Shown here: piece by piece, positions 25,525 to 34,980 of the stretch | How positions within the stretch are numbered: position 1 is the first letter of the stretch | Layout of the letters: every line of letters begins with the position of its first letter | From: an uncultured Schlesneria sp. | Lineage (GTDB): Bacteria; Planctomycetota; Planctomycetia; Planctomycetales; Planctomycetaceae | Direction: 5' to 3' | DNA length: 64,000 nucleotides | Assembly: GCA_903899985.1 (NCBI GenBank) | Contig: CAIULL010000070.1 | Location: forward strand, 1-64,000 | The notes under the pieces: model-generated | What the model was told of the DNA's origin: nothing | The model's input: the letters and a program-made list of their open reading frames with translations, nothing else | Databases searched by the model: none | Program-made: the position numbers and the translations under genes

Positions 25525-26822
25525 AGAGCGACAACGTAAATCCCGTTCAATCAATTCAATCAACGTCAACTTGGAAACACGGACTGTTGGGCGAGTTCAT
25601 AACGTTACAACGTGGGTTCGATCTTCCATCTCAAAGACGCCAGCCTGGCCTGTTCCCAATTGTGTCATCGTCTGGGATATCCGATCACAATTCAATGGCG
25701 ATGGTTAATCCTCCCGGGGTCGTAACAGGTCGATACGGTACAATCGGCGAAGTTTTCTTTCTTCAAGAACCGTTCTGGCCGTTAAACACGACGCTTTGGG
25801 TAAAAGACTTTAAAGGGAATGACGAAAGATTCGTTTTTTATCTCCTTCGAACAATCGACTTCAATTCTTGTAGTGACAAGAGCAGCGTTCCAGGTGTAAA
25901 TCGAAACGATCTCCACCGAATCCGGATATCGATTCCTTCATGCATCACGGAACAACGCGCTATTGCTCGAGTCTTAGGCGCATTAGATGACAAAATTGAG
26001 TTGAATCGGCGGCTGAATCGGTCGCTAGAGGAATTGGCTCAGGCGGTGTTTCGAAGTTGGTTTGTGGACTTTGACCCTGTGACCGCCAAGGCTTCCGGTC
26101 GAACGCCGTTCGGGCTCGATTCGCCGACTGCCGCATTGTTTCCGACCGAATTTCAAGACTCAGAAGTCGGTGAGATTCCGAGCGGCTGGCTGCAAACGAA
26201 CCTTGGTGAAGAGACTACTTTGCTCATGGGATATGCGTTTAAGAGCAAGTTCTTCACCGAAGCCCCCCCAGGCGTGCGTTTGGCACGTGGAGACAACGTG
26301 AAGGAAGGCGAGTTCTATTGGGACAATAAGGCGCGATACTGGCCCTCTGTGACATCCGAACTCGAACGCTACCGACTGCAACGGGGTGACGTGCTGATCG
26401 GAATGGATGGCTCAAAGGTCGGGAAGAATTGGGTTCGTGTAAGAGAATCGGATTTACCGTGCCTTTTAGTTCAGCGAGTCGCACGACTGCGAGTTAAGAA
26501 CTCGGTCGGCGAGCATTTCATCACCCGTCTAATTGGCAATCCGCGATTCCGAGATTACGTCGAGGGCGTGAAGACCGGAACGTCAATCCCTCACATTAGT
26601 GGCGGACAAATCGAGAATTACGCGTTCGTGCGGCCGGCGCGAAATGACAACCGACTCTTTGGACGCTTTGAGGAAATAGTCGACCCTTGGATTCGACATG
26701 CAGATCAGAATCATGACGAATCGCGATCGCTTGCCGCCGCGCGAGACATTCTATTACCGCCGCTTCTTTCCGGTGAACTTCGAATTAAAGACGCCGAAAA
26801 GCTCTTGGAGAAGTCATTGTGA
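25515..26822 (+). CDS. hsdS: Type I restriction-modification specificity subunit (S)
   Basis: A 435-residue subunit that determines the DNA site. It has two target-recognition domains, each followed by a conserved helix. The first helix region is ITEQRAIARVLGALDDKIELNRRLNRSLEELAQAVFRSWFVDFDPV; the second is toward the C-terminus, ending in DESRSLAAARDILLPPLLSGEL. The TRD1 start contains HGLLGEFITLQRGFDLP. The start is either the ATG at 25515 or the in-frame ATG at 25521, which overlaps the hsdM stop as ATGA. The two TRDs are different from each other, which fits a bipartite site. It is coupled to the following gene by a four-base overlap. Confidence 0.95.
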   Translation: MGMKSDNVNPVQSIQSTSTWKHGLLGEFITLQRGFDLPSQRRQPGLFPIVSSSGISDHNSMAMVNPPGVVTGRYGTIGEVFFLQEPFWPLNTTLWVKDFKGNDERFVFYLLRTIDFNSCSDKSSVPGVNRNDLHRIRISIPSCITEQRAIARVLGALDDKIELNRRLNRSLEELAQAVFRSWFVDFDPVTAKASGRTPFGLDSPTAALFPTEFQDSEVGEIPSGWLQTNLGEETTLLMGYAFKSKFFTEAPPGVRLARGDNVKEGEFYWDNKARYWPSVTSELERYRLQRGDVLIGMDGSKVGKNWVRVRESDLPCLLVQRVARLRVKNSVGEHFITRLIGNPRFRDYVEGVKTGTSIPHISGGQIENYAFVRPARNDNRLFGRFEEIVDPWIRHADQNHDESRSLAAARDILLPPLLSGELRIKDAEKLLEKSL

Positions 26823-27700
26823 CAGTTCCGATCTATGTTCAACATACACCACTCAGTCTCAAAACCAGCCCAGACTTCAACGAGGCGTGGCTTCACGATC
26901 GAATCAAGAACGATCCGTCGATTCTCGGGCTGGGAGATCTCCGATTGCTGGACCACGAACGCAAACAAGGGGGAGCGGGGCGGCTCGATTTACTGTTCGA
27001 TAATGTCGACGACAACCGGCGATATGAGGTCGAGGTGATGCTGGGGCAAACGGACGCGAGTCATATTGTCCGCACGATCGAATATTGGGACATCGAGCGT
27101 CGCCGATATCCCGGTTACGAACACGTTGCGGTATTGATCGCGGAGGACGTCACGACGCGGTTCTTGAATGTCTTGAGCCTGATGTCAGGCAATATCCCAT
27201 TCATCGCAATTCAACTATCTGCACTCCAGGTCGACGACAAGATCATTCTCAATTTCGTCAAGGTACTCGATCAAACCGAATTGCGAATCGACGATACCGT
27301 TGAAGAATCCGGTGGTGGTCAAGTCGATCGCGCCCATTGGGAGAAGTACGCCGGATCAAAAACGATGGCGCTGTGCGATGAAATCCTGCAATTGATTAAC
27401 TCAAAAACAAAAACTCCCTGCGAGTTCAACTTTCTCGAAGGGTATATTGGATTGCGGCAGAATGGAGTCGTGGATAACTTCGTCTGGTTCAGCCCAAGAC
27501 GAGCGAAGCCGATTGTTCACGTCGCATTTCGAACGGGGAATGCGCCAGCGTTTAAGGATCAGTTCGAACAGGCGTTGCTGCCGACCAGACTCGAAGGACA
27601 GCGCCTCGTGACGGTCACACTTAATCGAGATGCGCTGACTTTAAATAAGGCTCTGATCGAACAGGTTGTCGTTGATACCATCAAAGAAAATAACGTCTGA
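26819..27700 (+). CDS. PD-(D/E)XK nuclease-like protein in the hsd operon
   Basis: A 293-residue protein starting with GTG, overlapping the hsdS stop by four bases (GTGA). I do not recognise a named family. Residues 30-90 contain a pattern resembling the PD-(D/E)XK nuclease core: LLDHERKQGGAGRLDLLFD, then YEVEVMLGQ (Asp...Glu-x-Glu), with the usual Lys replaced. A helix DASHIVRTIEYWDIERRRYP follows. The C-terminal third includes a small-domain-like stretch (GYIGLRQNGVVDNFVWFSPRRAKPIVHVAFRTG). The position inside a type I operon and the tight coupling imply a function tied to restriction, perhaps an accessory nuclease or regulator. Nuclease activity is inference. Confidence 0.65.
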   Translation: MTVPIYVQHTPLSLKTSPDFNEAWLHDRIKNDPSILGLGDLRLLDHERKQGGAGRLDLLFDNVDDNRRYEVEVMLGQTDASHIVRTIEYWDIERRRYPGYEHVAVLIAEDVTTRFLNVLSLMSGNIPFIAIQLSALQVDDKIILNFVKVLDQTELRIDDTVEESGGGQVDRAHWEKYAGSKTMALCDEILQLINSKTKTPCEFNFLEGYIGLRQNGVVDNFVWFSPRRAKPIVHVAFRTGNAPAFKDQFEQALLPTRLEGQRLVTVTLNRDALTLNKALIEQVVVDTIKENNV

Positions 27701-27745
27701 TGTTTCACTGGGTTAGTAAGTTCTTCCTGCAATCGGGTTTGCAAA

Positions 27746-30700
27746 ATGTCCGATCTTCATGGCAGCGAATCCGAATTCGAACACACGACCATCGAGCGGT
27801 TAAAGCGACTCGATTATGCACATACCCACGGGACTGATCTCAATCGACCGCTGGATGAAGTCGTATTGCACGGCGTGCTTCGGAAATCTTTGTCCGAACG
27901 ATATCCCGATCTCCCGGAATCGTCTCTCGATGAAGCGGTCAGTATGTTCAGTCGACCGGACGGGGTCGACACGATCCATCGAAACATGGCTTTTCATGGG
28001 CTGCTGACCCGTGGATATGATAAACTAAAAGTCACGCGACCGGACGGAACCGATGAGTATCGACACGTCTACGCCATCGACTGGGACCACCCCAACGAGA
28101 ATTACTTTCAGGTGGTCAATCAATTGTCGGTGAGCGGAAGTAATGACCGGCGACCGGACATCGTTTTGTATGTCAACGGTCTACCGCTGGTGTTGCTGGA
28201 GTTAAAGAACCCATACAGCGACAAACCAACGGTCGAAGATGCACTCAACCAGATCGGCCACTATCGGAATCACATCTCCCAGCTATTTGAATTCAACGCC
28301 CTGACGGTCATCTCGGATGGTGTGACAACGTTACACGGGATGTGGACGGCGGATCTCGAATGGTACGCGCCTTGGAAGTCGATCGACGGTCGGGAAGTGG
28401 AACCGAATACGACCGGCAGTATGAAGACCCTGGTTGAGGGATTGTTTCCGCATGACCGATTGCTGAGCTACATCCGCCAATTCCTGGTGTTCGAAGTCGC
28501 CAACGACAAGATTACGAAGAAGGCTGCCAAGTATCACCAGTTCTTCGCCGTCCGAATCGCGGCTGATCGAACAATTGTGGCTATGAACTCGGACGAAAAA
28601 CGAGTCGGCGTGATCTGGCACACGACCGGATCGGGTAAATCCCTTTCAATGGTATTTCTCGTTGGAATCTTGAGGCGGGTACTCGATAACCCTTCGTTCG
28701 TGATTCAAGTGGATCGAACGGACCTCGACGAACAGCTTCACGACCAGTTCGTCGCCGCTCGATCACTGGTTGGAGATGTGAAACACGCCGAGTCAACCGA
28801 CGAACTTCGCGATCTTCTCCGCACCGAAGGGGGCGAAGTGATCTTCACGACGATCGAGAAATTCCGATTGAAGACGGACAGAAAAGACGCCAGCAATGAC
28901 GAGGTTGATCACCCCGTTCTCTCTGAAAGATCTAACATCGTGATCATCGCGGACGAGGCCCATCGGACGCAATACGGTTTTGCCGAGGGATTCGCTCGCA
29001 ATCTGGCGACCGCATTACCCAACGCCCGGCGGTTGGGATTCACCGGGACGCCGATCAGTTTCACGGGTGCGGACACCGTCTCGGTCTTCGGCGAATTGAT
29101 CCACACATACGATATGAAACAGTCACAGGACGATCACGCAACGGTTCCCATCTATTACGCACCCCGTCAGATCAAGCTTCACCTGGGCAAGTCCGACATC
29201 GACGCAGCGCTGGCTGAGATCACGACCGCAGCCAATGTGTCAGATGTGGAACAGCGTAAATCGCGATGGGCGGCCCTGGCGAAAGCAGCGGGCGCGAAAG
29301 ACCGTGTCGACGAACTGGCAAAAGACCTGCTCGCGCATTTTCTTGACCGAACAGAGTCGTTTCATGGAAAGGCGATGATCGTCTGTATGTCGCGCGAGAA
29401 TTGTGTCCGATTGTACGATGCTCTCAGGCTGCTGCCGAACTGCCCGGAAATCAAGATCATCATGACTGGGAACTTGGGTGAAGATCCGCCGGAATGGAGC
29501 GCGGCGGGACACCTCACAACCAAACCGCAACGTGAAGCGATCAAGAAACGGATGGTCGATCCGAAAGACCCGTTGCAACTGGTCATTGTCTGCGACATGT
29601 GGCTCACGGGAACCGACATCCCCTGTCTGCACACGTTGTACGTCGATAAACCGATGACGGGCCACAACATGATTCAGGCCATCTCGCGCGTCAATCGCGT
29701 CTTCAGCAACAAACCGCATGGGTTGATCGTCGATTACATCGGTATTGGGGATGATCTCCGCGAAGCGACCGCCAAGTACACCAGTGGCGGCGGACGAGGC
29801 GAGCCAGCGCCTGACGTTTCCGAATCCGCGAAACCGATGTTTTTCATTTACCTGGAAGCGGTTCGACAACTGCTCCCTACTGGGAAAGACTATGGTGGCT
29901 GGCGGCGAATGACATCGATCGACAGGGAAGATCTGTTCGCCCTGGTCTATGGGGTTCTCACCGAGACCGACGAACTCCGCAAACATTTTCTCGACGCGGA
30001 ATTGAAGGTCTCGATGACGTTCCTTTTGGTGCGACATCTCGACGATTGTCGAAGCTATGCCGACGAAGTGATGTTTCTTCAGAACGTTCGAAACCAGATC
30101 GCCAAAACAGCGGTCGGCCAAAAAACGAAGCAGCGGGAACTCGACCTGGCCGTTCGCGATTTGGTCGATAAACACGTTGAGTCAGAAGGGGTGTTTGATA
30201 TCTTCCGCGCGGCCGGGCTGGCCAAAGCGGACCTGTCGATTCTTGACGATAACTTCCTGCAAACCTTTAAGGATCAACCACACGAAAATCTGCGTCTGAA
30301 ACTTCTTGCGAAATTGCTGGCGGACGAGATCAAGTTCAAGCAGGGAAGAAACACAACCAAGATAAGAACATTCAGTCAACTTTTGACAGAAACATTGCAG
30401 AAATATCACAACCGATTGATCGACGCGGCGGCGGTGGTCAAGGCGATGCTACAAATCAAAAACGATCTCGATGCTGACGAGAAGCGGGCCGCCGAATTGA
30501 ATCTCGCACCGGACGAATTGGCGTTTTACGACGCCCTGGAAGCGAATTTCGCGACGGTCTACGCACCGGGATTACTCCGCGATGTTGTCCACAACGTCGT
30601 TCAAACGATCAAACGACAACTAAAAGTCGACTGGACGGAACCTCATCGAGACTCGGTCAAAGCCGAAATTCGGGCGGCAGTCAAACGAGCCTTGCGACGA

Positions 30701-30796
30701 ATCGAAGGCATTCATGACGAGGATATCGAAGCGATTCTTCAGCGACTGATCGAACAAGCGGAAGCCAGTTTCCGCGACTGGCCGCTGGCGGTGTGA
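27746..30796 (+). CDS. hsdR: Type I restriction endonuclease/translocase (R subunit)
   Basis: The 1016-residue motor and nuclease subunit. The N-terminal nuclease domain has RPDIVLYVNG and LLELKNP (Asp...Glu-x-Lys) at about residues 134-153. The SF2 helicase core shows Walker A TTGSGKS near residue 292, DEAH (IIADEAHRTQYG) near 402, motif III-like LGFTGTP, and later motifs GTDIPCLHTLYVDKPM and AISRVNR. The C-terminal region is helical and would bind HsdM/HsdS. The length is family-typical with no frameshift. It is 45 bases after the nuclease-like gene and the last gene of the operon; a PIN-domain gene follows after 156 bases. Confidence 0.95.
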   Translation: MSDLHGSESEFEHTTIERLKRLDYAHTHGTDLNRPLDEVVLHGVLRKSLSERYPDLPESSLDEAVSMFSRPDGVDTIHRNMAFHGLLTRGYDKLKVTRPDGTDEYRHVYAIDWDHPNENYFQVVNQLSVSGSNDRRPDIVLYVNGLPLVLLELKNPYSDKPTVEDALNQIGHYRNHISQLFEFNALTVISDGVTTLHGMWTADLEWYAPWKSIDGREVEPNTTGSMKTLVEGLFPHDRLLSYIRQFLVFEVANDKITKKAAKYHQFFAVRIAADRTIVAMNSDEKRVGVIWHTTGSGKSLSMVFLVGILRRVLDNPSFVIQVDRTDLDEQLHDQFVAARSLVGDVKHAESTDELRDLLRTEGGEVIFTTIEKFRLKTDRKDASNDEVDHPVLSERSNIVIIADEAHRTQYGFAEGFARNLATALPNARRLGFTGTPISFTGADTVSVFGELIHTYDMKQSQDDHATVPIYYAPRQIKLHLGKSDIDAALAEITTAANVSDVEQRKSRWAALAKAAGAKDRVDELAKDLLAHFLDRTESFHGKAMIVCMSRENCVRLYDALRLLPNCPEIKIIMTGNLGEDPPEWSAAGHLTTKPQREAIKKRMVDPKDPLQLVIVCDMWLTGTDIPCLHTLYVDKPMTGHNMIQAISRVNRVFSNKPHGLIVDYIGIGDDLREATAKYTSGGGRGEPAPDVSESAKPMFFIYLEAVRQLLPTGKDYGGWRRMTSIDREDLFALVYGVLTETDELRKHFLDAELKVSMTFLLVRHLDDCRSYADEVMFLQNVRNQIAKTAVGQKTKQRELDLAVRDLVDKHVESEGVFDIFRAAGLAKADLSILDDNFLQTFKDQPHENLRLKLLAKLLADEIKFKQGRNTTKIRTFSQLLTETLQKYHNRLIDAAAVVKAMLQIKNDLDADEKRAAELNLAPDELAFYDALEANFATVYAPGLLRDVVHNVVQTIKRQLKVDWTEPHRDSVKAEIRAAVKRALRRIEGIHDEDIEAILQRLIEQAEASFRDWPLAV

Positions 30797-30952
30797 CTGC
30801 GGCGAGATCCTTTTCCCCTACTTCGGCCGTGGAGTATGGGGCTTTGGTAAGATCGTGTTGACTTAATTCCACGGGCAAACGGAATCGACTTTGCAGGCTG
30901 GAAATGATCGCTTAATCAAACGAGATCGACAACAACGAAGCGAGAATAAGAC

Positions 30953-32266
30953 GTGATTTACATTGTTCTAGACACAAGTATTTTCGTGAAGGTATGGACA
31001 CAGTCGCAACCAGGGAATGAGATTGAAAATCTCGAAGTTCTCGCTGAACTCGGCAGGGAAGATGCATTACGAATTGTTGTTCCGGAGATTGTATCGCTTG
31101 AGATCGAAAGTAATTGGCAATCATTTCCGAACGATTTCGGAAACGCGACTTCGGGCGCGAAATCAACTGTCGAAAAAGCGCTGGAGAAATTGTCGTGGAA
31201 TGAGATTGAAGGAATCAAACCAGCGATCTCGACCTTTGTGGACGATTGGAAGCTCAAGACGTGTAACGAGTGTGAGCAACGCTATAAGGTAACTCAACAG
31301 TTCTTGGCGGCCGAAAACGTCATCAAAGTCGCCTTCACACCAGCGATCATGTGCGAAGGAAAAAAGCTGATGATCAACGGGTCGATGCCGAAAAATGGTC
31401 GAAGCGATCAGGACGCGTTCATCGTGCAATCGCTGATCTGTTTTTTTGAATTGCAGAAAGATGAAAACGCAGTACTTTTCTTCTGTTCAAGCAACTTGCG
31501 AGACTTCTCCGTTGAAACGAAAGACGGTATTTCAGGACTCCGGTTAGGGGTGCGAGGTAAGCTTCCCTCTTGTTCGTTCTTTGGCGATCTGGGGTCGCTG
31601 GTCAAAGCTGCGAAAGATCACCAGCCAATCATGGAACCAGCACTCGAAGAGGTTCGGGAAGCGGAAAACGAACAACGAGCGTCAGAAGAAATCATTCAAA
31701 CGATCGAACGCAATTCCGAGTTGGACGATTTTTCCAACACTACGTATCCGTCAGTAATTGAGAACGGGATTGCTCGAAAATGGATGTTGGACAAGTTACG
31801 TCAAGACATTGGTTACCAAAGAATGGTTGACCAGAAAAAGATGCTGGACAAGTTACGTCACGATATTGGTTACCAAAGAATGGTTGACGAGGTGGCTGCT
31901 CAGAAAAAGATGCTGGACTCGTTTCGTCAAGACATTGGTTATCAAAGATTAGCCGAGGAAGCGGCTGCTCAGAAAAAGATGATAGACAATATAATTCAAA
32001 ACTCTGATTTCCAAAGAATGGCCGACGAGGTTGCTTCACAGAAAAAAATGTTCGACAAGTTTCTTCAAAACTCTGGTTATCAAAGGACGGCTGATGGGGC
32101 GGCTGCTCAAAAACAAATGCTGGACGCCTCAGCCCAATCGAAGTCGCCTGATCTCGGGGCTGAAGATAATGGCAATCAATCTAAGCTCGACCTCACGTCG
32201 CAGAAGGAAGATGAAAAATCATCTTCTGAACAACGCGAAAAGCGAGAAGACCCGAAAGTAGATTGA
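30953..32266 (+). CDS. PIN-domain protein with C-terminal tandem repeats
   Basis: A 437-residue protein starting with GTG. Residues 1-220 resemble the PIN-like DUF4935 domain: VLDTSIFVKVW, VVPEIVSLEIESN and NGRSDQDAFIVQSL, then LFFCSSNLRDFS, giving the acidic residues of a metal-dependent RNase site. From about residue 278 to 392, five 23-residue units of the type QKKMLDKLRQDIGYQRMVD (plus EVAA) occur, with a partial sixth. The tail is charged and Ser/Glu/Lys-rich. PIN proteins of this type are usually RNases, often toxins or defence effectors. It follows hsdR by 156 bases on the same strand and the next small gene starts right after its stop. RNase activity is inferred. Confidence 0.75.
   Translation: MIYIVLDTSIFVKVWTQSQPGNEIENLEVLAELGREDALRIVVPEIVSLEIESNWQSFPNDFGNATSGAKSTVEKALEKLSWNEIEGIKPAISTFVDDWKLKTCNECEQRYKVTQQFLAAENVIKVAFTPAIMCEGKKLMINGSMPKNGRSDQDAFIVQSLICFFELQKDENAVLFFCSSNLRDFSVETKDGISGLRLGVRGKLPSCSFFGDLGSLVKAAKDHQPIMEPALEEVREAENEQRASEEIIQTIERNSELDDFSNTTYPSVIENGIARKWMLDKLRQDIGYQRMVDQKKMLDKLRHDIGYQRMVDEVAAQKKMLDSFRQDIGYQRLAEEAAAQKKMIDNIIQNSDFQRMADEVASQKKMFDKFLQNSGYQRTADGAAAQKQMLDASAQSKSPDLGAEDNGNQSKLDLTSQKEDEKSSSEQREKREDPKVD
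31784..32130 (+). repeat. 69-bp in-frame tandem repeat inside the PIN gene
   Basis: Five and a partial sixth copies of a 69-base unit encode the 23-residue repeat beginning QKKMLD. The first unit is shortened (19 residues). Copies 1-3 are very similar at the DNA level, while copies 4-6 have diverged. Recent copies therefore lie at the left side and the copy number may change by slippage or recombination. Confidence 0.85.
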
Positions 32267-32494
32267 ATGGGTGAGTTGAGAAGTTTTTTCCTGGTGACGA
32301 GCGGCGTTTTTTTGTGCCGAGACGTCTTTCGTCGTCTCACGCAAGTTCATGGAACGTGGGTCATGATCACACCAGGACGGCAGAAACGACTCGACGAAAT
32401 CGACGTGCTCCTTCGGACAAATGGTGTTCTTCTCGAAACTGTCGCCAAGCGTTGGAGAGTGCAATCCGGGATCGTCTATGAAGAATTGCGATAA
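32267..32494 (+). CDS. Small HTH-like protein
   Basis: A 75-residue frame starting directly at the stop of the PIN gene. The conserved part is the last 44 residues, from an internal ATG at 32363: ITPGRQKRLDEIDVLLRTNG and LLETVAKRWRVQSGIVYEELR, which looks helical with an HTH-like end. A decayed copy of RQKKLDSLLRSDG...TVAKRW lies at 33537-33623, so this stretch was once part of a gene or repeat present twice. The start and function are uncertain. Confidence 0.45.
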   Translation: MGELRSFFLVTSGVFLCRDVFRRLTQVHGTWVMITPGRQKRLDEIDVLLRTNGVLLETVAKRWRVQSGIVYEELR

Positions 32495-32538
32495 GCGATA
32501 GTCTGAGATAGGCTGACTAATAATCTGAGGAACAACCC

Positions 32539-33468
32539 ATGTACGACTTGATCGGTGACATTCACGGCCATGCCGATGAACTTGTTCAATTACTTGACAC
32601 GCTCGGCTACGCGAAAATCCGTGGCGTTTACCGTCATCCCGAACGCAAGGGGATCTTTCTCGGCGACTTCATAGACCGTGGACCGAAGATTCGACAGGTG
32701 CTTGAGATCGTACGCCCCATGATTGAAGAAGGGACTGCCCTGGCTGTCATGGGGAACCACGAATTGAACGCGTTGGCGTTTCATACTGAAGACCCAAATC
32801 TTGCTGGTTCGTTTCTGCGTAAACGAGATACCAAGAATATCCGCCAGCACGCCCAAACGATTCTTCAACTCAACGACAAGGAATTGGCGAGTACGCTCGA
32901 CTGGTTCCGCACTCTTCCAATGTGGTTGGAGCTTGATGGTCTTCGAGCGGTCCATGCCTGTTGGGACGATCAAAAGATCACGACAATCTCCGATGCTCTC
33001 AAAACGCACGGTGGCATCACACCATCGTTTCTGCGATCAGCCTGCAAAAAGGGAGCCGACCTCTTCCCGTATGTGGACGCCATTCTCAAAGGAAAAGAAG
33101 CCAAGTTGCCCGAGGGAGCCAGTTTCACAGACAAAGACGGTCATGTTCGTAGGGAAATGCGAACACGCTGGTACATGTCGCCGGATCGCCAGACATACCG
33201 AACCTATGCTCTCCAGTCCGACGAACTCGCGTGTGATTTGGCGATTGAAGAAGCCGTTGTCAAAGCTGCCACACCGTACTCATTAACCGCCAAACCCGTG
33301 TTCGTTGGTCACTATTGGCTCTCAGCGGATAAGCCGCAAATCCTGACGGACAACGTGGCGTGCCTGGACTTCAGCGTCGCCAAGGGAGGGTTTCTATGTG
33401 CCTATCGCTGGAATGGCGAACAGACGCTGAGCAACGACAACTTCGTTTGGGCTGGTGCGAAGAAGTAG
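32539..33468 (+). CDS. Metallophosphoesterase (PPP-type phosphatase)
   Basis: A 309-residue protein with GAGGA eight bases upstream. The PPP-family metal motifs are clear: GDIHGH (residues 6-11), GDFIDRG (about 44-50) and GNHE (about 74-77), followed by a more distal VGHYWL. It would hydrolyse phosphate esters, with two metal ions. Relatives include ApaH/PrpE-like enzymes acting on diadenosine polyphosphates or on phosphoproteins. Its own substrate is unknown. It is the fourth gene after hsdR on the same strand and could be an effector or modulator within the defence-like region, but it may be an unrelated cargo gene. Confidence 0.85.
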   Translation: MYDLIGDIHGHADELVQLLDTLGYAKIRGVYRHPERKGIFLGDFIDRGPKIRQVLEIVRPMIEEGTALAVMGNHELNALAFHTEDPNLAGSFLRKRDTKNIRQHAQTILQLNDKELASTLDWFRTLPMWLELDGLRAVHACWDDQKITTISDALKTHGGITPSFLRSACKKGADLFPYVDAILKGKEAKLPEGASFTDKDGHVRREMRTRWYMSPDRQTYRTYALQSDELACDLAIEEAVVKAATPYSLTAKPVFVGHYWLSADKPQILTDNVACLDFSVAKGGFLCAYRWNGEQTLSNDNFVWAGAKK

Positions 33469-33536
33469 GCGGGTTGGTTGTAACAGTCAGATGATTTCTT
33501 AGATTGTTTGAAATGATATAGCAGCAACGGCGCAAT

Positions 33537-33623
33537 CGGCAAAAGAAACTCGACAGTCTGCTTCGTTCGGATGGGATTCACATCAAGACCGTCGCTAAGC
33601 GTTGGGGGGACTGTCCTAGACCT
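33537..33623 (+). pseudogene. Decayed copy of the small HTH-like gene
   Basis: Translation from 33537 gives RQKKLDSLLRSDGIHIKT and VAKRWGD, closely matching RQKRLDEIDVLLRTNG...TVAKRW of the gene at 32267. No start or intact frame remains. It lies after the phosphoesterase gene, so the phosphoesterase is flanked by two related small sequences. Confidence 0.6.
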
Positions 33624-33662
33624 TTGCTGGTCCGCGAACCCGGAACATCTGCATGCTGTTCA

Positions 33663-34862
33663 TTAGACTCCATTCGGCAACTGACGCAAGATAAACTCGC
33701 CTAGAAGCGGTACTGCAAAAGAATATTTGCCGTGGCGATTTTTGTAGATCAACCCGGCGGCACTGAGTGTATTGAACATTTGGTTTATTTGACTTGGGCT
33801 AAAAGGTTTGTCGAGCATTTCAGCAGCCTTCTCCGCTACTTCCTGAACAGTAAATTCTTTGTCGCTCGTTTCTAAATTTGCTACAACCAACATCAATTCA
33901 CGTTGCCTGTCCGTCGCCTTTGACCATCGGCCAACGAAGAAGTCAGCATCGAGCTTCCGAGTTATTTCAGTGATGATCGGCTGCTTTCCTCCACTTTGCA
34001 GATAGCTATCAAACACCTCCCTACAAATGAATTGAATGAAATATGGATATCCCCCCGATGCTGCAACGATCGCTTCGATAGCGGGATCAGAAACAGTTAC
34101 GGGGCATTTCGCCTTTTTGATTGGTTGCAAAATAGCGTCTCGGCTATCGCGTTCATTCAGCCGATCAAGAGTTAATATATGAAACATACGCTCGGAAAAG
34201 GTTCTGGCCTCTACCAGTTTTGGAAACAATGTCGGAAGCCCCGCCAACGCCAGCATTAACGGTAAATTCTTGCGTTGAATCGATTGAAATACATCCAACA
34301 CGAGGGAAAGTGGATATTCATCTTTGGCGGAGTGATCGTCAAAATTCTGTGCCTCGTCATACGCGAATATGATTCCTTTGGCGCCGTTTTTCGCAAGATG
34401 AAACCATGCGAACTCCAAGACGGCCTTCAGTTTATCCGACGTTAGGCCGGGGGTGTTTTGGAAAATTGCCGTCAGAGCGTCGAATCCAAGGTTGATCTCC
34501 TTTACTCCCTTTGGCGCGAAGCCGATTGACTGAGTTTCCTTGACGCCGATAATTATCGGAGATGTGACGACAGAAATATCCGCCAGCAGCCGCGTTGCAA
34601 CATGTGTTTCGCTTAGGCTCGCCGCTTCGGAAAGATCTGTTCCGACCCAAAGCCAGCCTGCCTGGATTGCCATTGGCTTCAGTGTCTCAAGCAAGACAGT
34701 CTTGCCGACACCACGCAGTCCGGTGAGAATGAGGTTTTCCAAAACAATCGACTGTTTCAGGAGCCGCTTAAATTCGTTGGACTCAAACTCTCGACCAGCC
34801 AAATATGGTGGCATATGTCCAGCGCCGGGGCGATACGGATTGGGGAAATTAATATTCGTCAT
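33663..34862 (-). CDS. AAA ATPase (Cdc6/Orc1-like or STAND-like)
   Basis: A 399-residue ATPase. Residues 48-55 hold Walker A GLRGVGKT and 163-170 a Walker B-like IIFAYDEAQ. A sensor-like LALAGLPTLFPKL and an Arg-containing RTFSERMFHILTLDRL follow. The C-terminal part (LMLVVANLETSDKEFTVQEVAEKAAEML...QINQMFNTLSAAGLIYKNRHGKYSFAVPLL) is a winged-helix domain. This arrangement is seen in Cdc6-like proteins and in ATPases linked to toxins or transposition. The start has AAGGAA seven bases upstream. It is the only minus-strand gene in the right part of the island, so it is expressed separately from the hsd cluster. Confidence 0.78.
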   Translation of the reverse strand: MTNINFPNPYRPGAGHMPPYLAGREFESNEFKRLLKQSIVLENLILTGLRGVGKTVLLETLKPMAIQAGWLWVGTDLSEAASLSETHVATRLLADISVVTSPIIIGVKETQSIGFAPKGVKEINLGFDALTAIFQNTPGLTSDKLKAVLEFAWFHLAKNGAKGIIFAYDEAQNFDDHSAKDEYPLSLVLDVFQSIQRKNLPLMLALAGLPTLFPKLVEARTFSERMFHILTLDRLNERDSRDAILQPIKKAKCPVTVSDPAIEAIVAASGGYPYFIQFICREVFDSYLQSGGKQPIITEITRKLDADFFVGRWSKATDRQRELMLVVANLETSDKEFTVQEVAEKAAEMLDKPFSPSQINQMFNTLSAAGLIYKNRHGKYSFAVPLLGEFILRQLPNGV

Positions 34863-34980
34863 GTTGATTCCTTGAAATGATCAACGATAAAATTAGTCTG
34901 TAGGCTAAATTTAGTGACATGTCCATTCGGGGTCAAGTCGCGATGCGCCGACTCATCAAAAAAGCGGCGATTATGTGCGG

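Noticed and set aside
29240-30175. A 311-residue open frame opposite hsdR
   Set aside because: It lies entirely inside an intact hsdR with complete helicase motifs; it has no recognisable domain and is a shadow.
31784-32130. Possible CRISPR array
   Set aside because: The repeats are directly adjacent with no unique spacers, and keep an open frame. They encode protein repeats in the PIN gene; no cas genes are present in the window.
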